Part shown: positions 60,995 to 64,000 of the stretch, one piece after another | Numbering within the stretch: position 1 is the stretch's first letter | Layout of the letters: each line of letters starts with the position of its first letter | Assembly: GCA_014529385.2 (NCBI GenBank) | Contig: CM043949.1 | Span: forward strand, 112,673,977 to 112,737,976 | Length of the DNA: 64,000 nt | Reading direction: 5' to 3' | From: Adiantum capillus-veneris | Lineage: Eukaryota; Streptophyta; Polypodiopsida; Polypodiales; Pteridaceae | Made by a program: the position numbers and the translations under genes | The notes under the pieces: model-generated | What the model was told of the DNA's origin: nothing | Database searches by the model: none | The model's input: only the letters and a program-made list of their open reading frames with translations

Positions 60995-62013
60995 TTCTTC
61001 TTGGGGCAATCCTTGATTTGTGACCCGTCTGGCCACATCCGAAGCAAGCCCCCTTCTTTACTGCATCAACAACTTAAGCATGTTTGGCTTTCTTCTTCTC
61101 CTAAGAAGATCTCGGCGGTGATTTGGACTTATGCTGAAATCGGGGTCGCTTCCTCGAAGCACCCTCATCGGATTGATGGTCTGCAGTTCTTTTCTTCTCA
61201 TAGTTTGCTCCATTTATCAAATGGAACGTCCTGGCATTTGCCACTGCATCCTCGACATGAGTCGGGGCTTTGTCCTTGATTAAGGCCCAACGGTAATCCT
61301 CATGTAATCCCAACAGGTACATCTGCACCGCGTGCGTAGAATCCACCTTGCAGAAGGTGACCGCCTCTTTGAAAGCTATCGTATACTTATCAAAAGACAA
61401 AGTTTTCATCGAAAGACTCTGCAGTTTGGCATAAGCTTTCAAAGGGTCCATTTTAGCGAAATCCCTCTTGAATTTCACACAAAAATCAACCCACATTGTA
61501 GGCTTCTCTGTCATGTCGTGCCACGAAGTAAGCGCCTTACTGCGCTAATAAAGAGGAATCGTCTAAATACTCCGTTCATCATGCTCCCCATGAAGATCAA
61601 CATACGTGGTCCACTGATGCAACCAGTATTTACGGCCAGTTCCCTACACTCCTCTTCCACTGAGAAATTTATAGTTTGTAGGGAATCGTGGAAGTCGGAC
61701 CACCCTGTGAATGCCCAAGAGCAGCAATCTGCATCCGCAATTGCTGAAGATGGGTTTTGCCGTCGAAAATACGCACAGTCGTCGACTGAGCCGTATTTTC
61801 TAAAGCAGTAAGCCGAGAACTAAGCCCTTGCACGACCTCTTTCAGAGAGGCCAAGCGAAGGTTCGTCTAAACGTTCGCATTTTCCACAGCCGTAACGCGC
61901 TGGTCGAAACTCTGGAAAGTACTTGTAATCAATGTGTACAGAGCATGCGTGAATGAAATTTGAACATTACCTGGTGCGTCGTCGCGCTGCACATCCGAGA
62001 TGGAGGAATCCAT
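60995..62013 (-). pseudogene. E2 gag region
   Basis: Gag starts at MDSSISDVQ near 62013. The capsid-like part has WVDFCVKFKRDFAKMDPL, YLLGLHEDYRWALI and VANARTFHLI (about 61180-61500). A basic linker and a knuckle-like CFGCGQTGHKS (about 61010-61050) follow. The region up to the 5' LTR is non-coding leader. Confidence 0.8.
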
Positions 62014-62604
62014 GGCAAAGTGCGTGAAAAACTGGAAATTTCACTCGAAACTGGGCCTTTTCTGCACTTTGTGGTCGCGAAAAGTTGAACTTCGAGGAGC
62101 TCTTCGCGTTGCCAACCGAAGCCGAGCAGGTGACGGCGGGAGCGCGGGAGCACGAGCAGGTGTGAGAGAGCAGACTTGAGAGAGGAGCAGGAGAGCTAAA
62201 ATGAAGTTCTCTGTAAGTTTCTGCAAGTCTCTGTAAGTGAGTTTTAATAAATGACGGGTTTCAGACCATACTTTAAAAAACTCAAAATGTCCTGGCCATT
62301 TAAAGTAAAAGGGTCACTTGACTTAAATAAACCAAGTTTAAGTGATATCGTTAAAAAAAATACTCCAGCGCAGAACTTTTAAAAAAAGTCGTTCGTTGCT
62401 CTGCCGTACAGATGCCGCGTGGAGTCAAGGAGAGAGCGCACGCGCATGAGTTTGGAGAGCTTGTGCTCGCATGTGCTAAACACACGATGGGCTGCCAGTT
62501 GAGCACCACGCTGGACAATAAAACAACGCATGCTGAAAGCCAACGCTAGAAGCCTGTCTCTCATCTATTGTGTCCTGCAGATGAACACAGAGAGAGAGAA
62601 AGAG

Positions 62605-62607
<3 letters not shown>

Positions 62608-62678
<71 letters not shown>
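62608..62678. repeat. (CT)n microsatellite in the E2 leader
   Basis: About 35 CT units lie between the E2 5' LTR and gag. Confidence 0.95.
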
Positions 62679-62681
<3 letters not shown>

Positions 62682-63018
62682 CAATAGAGAAAAGAGGAGC
62701 ACACAGAAGGATTAGAGAAAGATTAGAACTTTTATGTGCTGAATTTAGTCTAAAGTCAACAAATAAATAAATAAACCACTGATTTTCATTGAAAATCAGC
62801 AAAAGCAATAAAAGTCAACCAATTTTTAACTTTCACCTGCCAATTTGCTGATATTCATCAAAAATCAGCAACTGAACATTATTTGTTTACCTGCATACCC
62901 GCTCATGAGGAGAAAAGTAATTAATTAAACAACCGTTTCATCAATAATTGAATGAAAACAATGATTATCCGACTGTAACCGGCCCGTAGGTGTGCACACA
63001 GTCCCTCCTGCATCCAAG

Positions 63019-63033
63019 CCGGCTCTGATACCA
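63019..63033 (-). promoter_or_regulatory. E2 primer-binding site (initiator tRNA-Met type)
   Basis: On the - strand, directly after the LTR end, TGGTATCAGAGCCGG matches the standard plant retrotransposon primer-binding site complementary to initiator tRNA-Met. Confidence 0.9.
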
Positions 63034-63318
63034 TGAAACGAACGAGGAGAGTGGATCTCCTGGCTACACGGACCGCCTACAAACACGCGTCGGACAAACC
63101 ACCCAGCCTCACCTCCCCAAGGTGACCTCACGCACTCCTAGCCTCGCGGGCTAACCACCACTGGCACTCTGCCAGTGGGGGTCGATAACTGCAAATGAGG
63201 CCTTGGCCTCATTTGGCCGGCCACACTGGCCGTGTTCACACTACGTCCGCCCGGACACTAGACCCCCATCCCGACGGCATCAAGACTAGATCCCCTCTTC
63301 TGTGAGCGGGACATAACA
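63034..63318 (-). repeat. E2 5' LTR
   Basis: This 285-bp LTR is the partner of 48724-49017. It is followed by CAACT, the right-hand target duplication, and then by LINE-G sequence. Confidence 0.92.
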
Positions 63319-63550
63319 CAACTCCTCCGGGGTCCAAAGGCAGCTCTAAAGAAGCCTGTAATCTGTCTATGAGACTGGCTAGCCTCTCCTCTCATCAGGC
63401 TCTCTCTGTGTCTGCGCAGCTCGAGAAAAAACAAACCCAGGCATCTCTAATCCTCGTACCGCATGACTCTAGAGAATGGTCCAAAGCCCTCTCTGAACAA
63501 GCAATGGAAGCGGCCTCGTATCTCGTAGTAGACGGGGCAGTGGCATGTGT
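63319..63550 (-). mobile_element. LINE-G, 5'-ward part (after E2)
   Basis: The sequence continues the LINE-A family C-terminal region from the point where 48723 left off. CAGCTCTAAAGAAGCCTGTA matches LINE-B near 33570, and the translated ends match as well. It stops near GGCAGTGGCAT, so the element is 5'-truncated before RT, then abuts (AG)n. Confidence 0.88.
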
Positions 63551-63552
63551 AG

Positions 63553-63554
<2 letters not shown>

Positions 63555-63605
<51 letters not shown>

Positions 63606-63622
63606 TGAAATGAAATGAAATG
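63555..63622. repeat. (AG)n plus GAAAT tail of a further A-family LINE
   Basis: An (AG)n tract (63555-63602) is followed by GATGAAATGAAATGAAATG, the same tail that opens LINE-A and LINE-G. After AAATG the sequence switches abruptly to the poly(T) of LINE-H. This is most simply read as the tail of another A-family LINE interrupted by LINE-H. Confidence 0.7.
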
Positions 63623-64000
63623 TTTTTTTTTTCCGAGAAAAAGATCCTTCTATTAGTTAACGAAACTGCCATAGGGCTACAACCTCCTCTACAAGAGAGG
63701 ACTACAACAATCATGATGGGGAGACTCTCCCAATGAGAAACCAACATATGTACAATGAGGCTAGATCAGGGGATGGGAGGATGGGAGGAGGGAAGAGCCA
63801 CACAAGTGGACGGTAGTGCCATCAGAGCACACCCTAGATCATGGTGAAGAATGGCCCAGGACGCCAAAGTCGAAGGAAAGCCTCTCTGCGCTCCCCCATG
63901 CGGTTAGAACTGCCCTAAGAGTCTCTCAAACTGTCCTCTGAGAGTATGAACCAGCTCAAGCCAAAGATCCCCAACAGTCTCTGCTGGTTGTACAAGGCGA
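63623..64000 (-). mobile_element. LINE-H: 3' end of a LINE-E family element, runs off the window
   Basis: A poly(T) (63623-63632) is followed by CCGAGAAAAAGATCCTTC and ATGATGGGGAGACTCTCCCA, matching LINE-E at 38521-38630 at roughly 85% by eye. The rest of the element lies beyond 64000. Confidence 0.9.

Larger units (their letters stand above)
48724..63318 (-). mobile_element. E2: Ty3/gypsy chromovirus (fossil), split by E3
   Basis: A - strand element of about 5.9 kb of its own sequence has LTRs at 48724-49017 and 63034-63318 and a 5-bp target duplication TAACT/CAACT. The primer-binding site beside the 5' LTR (63022-63033) reads TGGTATCAGAGC on the - strand, the classic complement of initiator tRNA-Met. 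The purine tract next to the 3' LTR is AAGGGGGGAAGTA (49018-49031 region). Parts in order: leader with a (CT)n tract, gag (about 61100-62013) with a knuckle-like segment (about 60995-61065), RT (about 59615-60600), [E3], RNase H (about 50500-50922), integrase (about 49304-50500) and chromodomain (about 49025-49215). It is broken, with several breaks besides E3. LTRs differ by about 8% by eye, so it is older than E3. Confidence 0.93.

Overview
The window looks like land-plant nuclear DNA from a repeat-rich, gene-poor region. Three things suggest this: a Tat-type Ty3/gypsy element with two RNase H domains, two chromodomain-bearing Ty3/gypsy elements, and plant-style LINEs with zinc-knuckle ORF1 and APE/RT ORF2. 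AG/CT and AC/GT microsatellites are also extremely abundant. A seed-free plant such as a fern is my best guess, but that is inference from repeat style, not a database match. I see no complete host protein-coding gene; the only plausible host piece is a terminal exon near 28.4-28.6 kb (- strand).

Layout. 0.6-8.1 kb: a block of direct duplications (a ~0.7 kb unit in three copies and a ~1.9 kb unit in two) whose left edges lie in (CA)n microsatellites. 8.4-8.65 kb: degenerate minisatellite. 9.4-10.0 kb: an array built on a palindromic module (92-bp period, then a 146-bp tandem duplication). 10.5-10.8 kb: a tRNA-derived SINE with target-site duplications. 10.9-11.2 kb: an isolated scrap of Ty3/gypsy integrase. 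11.2-15.4 kb: unique-looking DNA with microsatellites.

15.43-26.76 kb: element E1, a - strand Ty3/gypsy Tat-lineage fossil with ~2.3 kb LTRs full of microsatellites. 26.8-28.4 kb: no recognisable gene. 28.4-28.6 kb: the putative exon. 28.7-29.15 kb: three tandem copies of a ~140-bp module.

29.25-48.72 kb: a head-to-tail series of LINEs, all on the - strand. LINE-A, B, D/F and G are one family, whose tails carry GAAAT repeats next to (AG)n. LINE-C is a relative, and LINE-E is a distinct L1-like family lying inside LINE-D/F.

48.72-63.32 kb: element E2, a - strand chromovirus inserted in LINE-G with a 5-bp target duplication. E2 is itself split by E3 (50.93-59.59 kb, + strand), a younger chromovirus with a perfect 5-bp target duplication. 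63.32 kb to the end: the rest of LINE-G, an (AG)n tract, the tail of another A-family LINE, and LINE-H (same family as LINE-E) running out of the window.

The main biology is insertion history, and relative ages can be read from nesting and LTR similarity: LINE-G is older than E2 (LTRs about 8% different by eye), which is older than E3 (about 3%). All coding regions of the mobile elements appear decayed. Percentages are eye estimates, not computed alignments.
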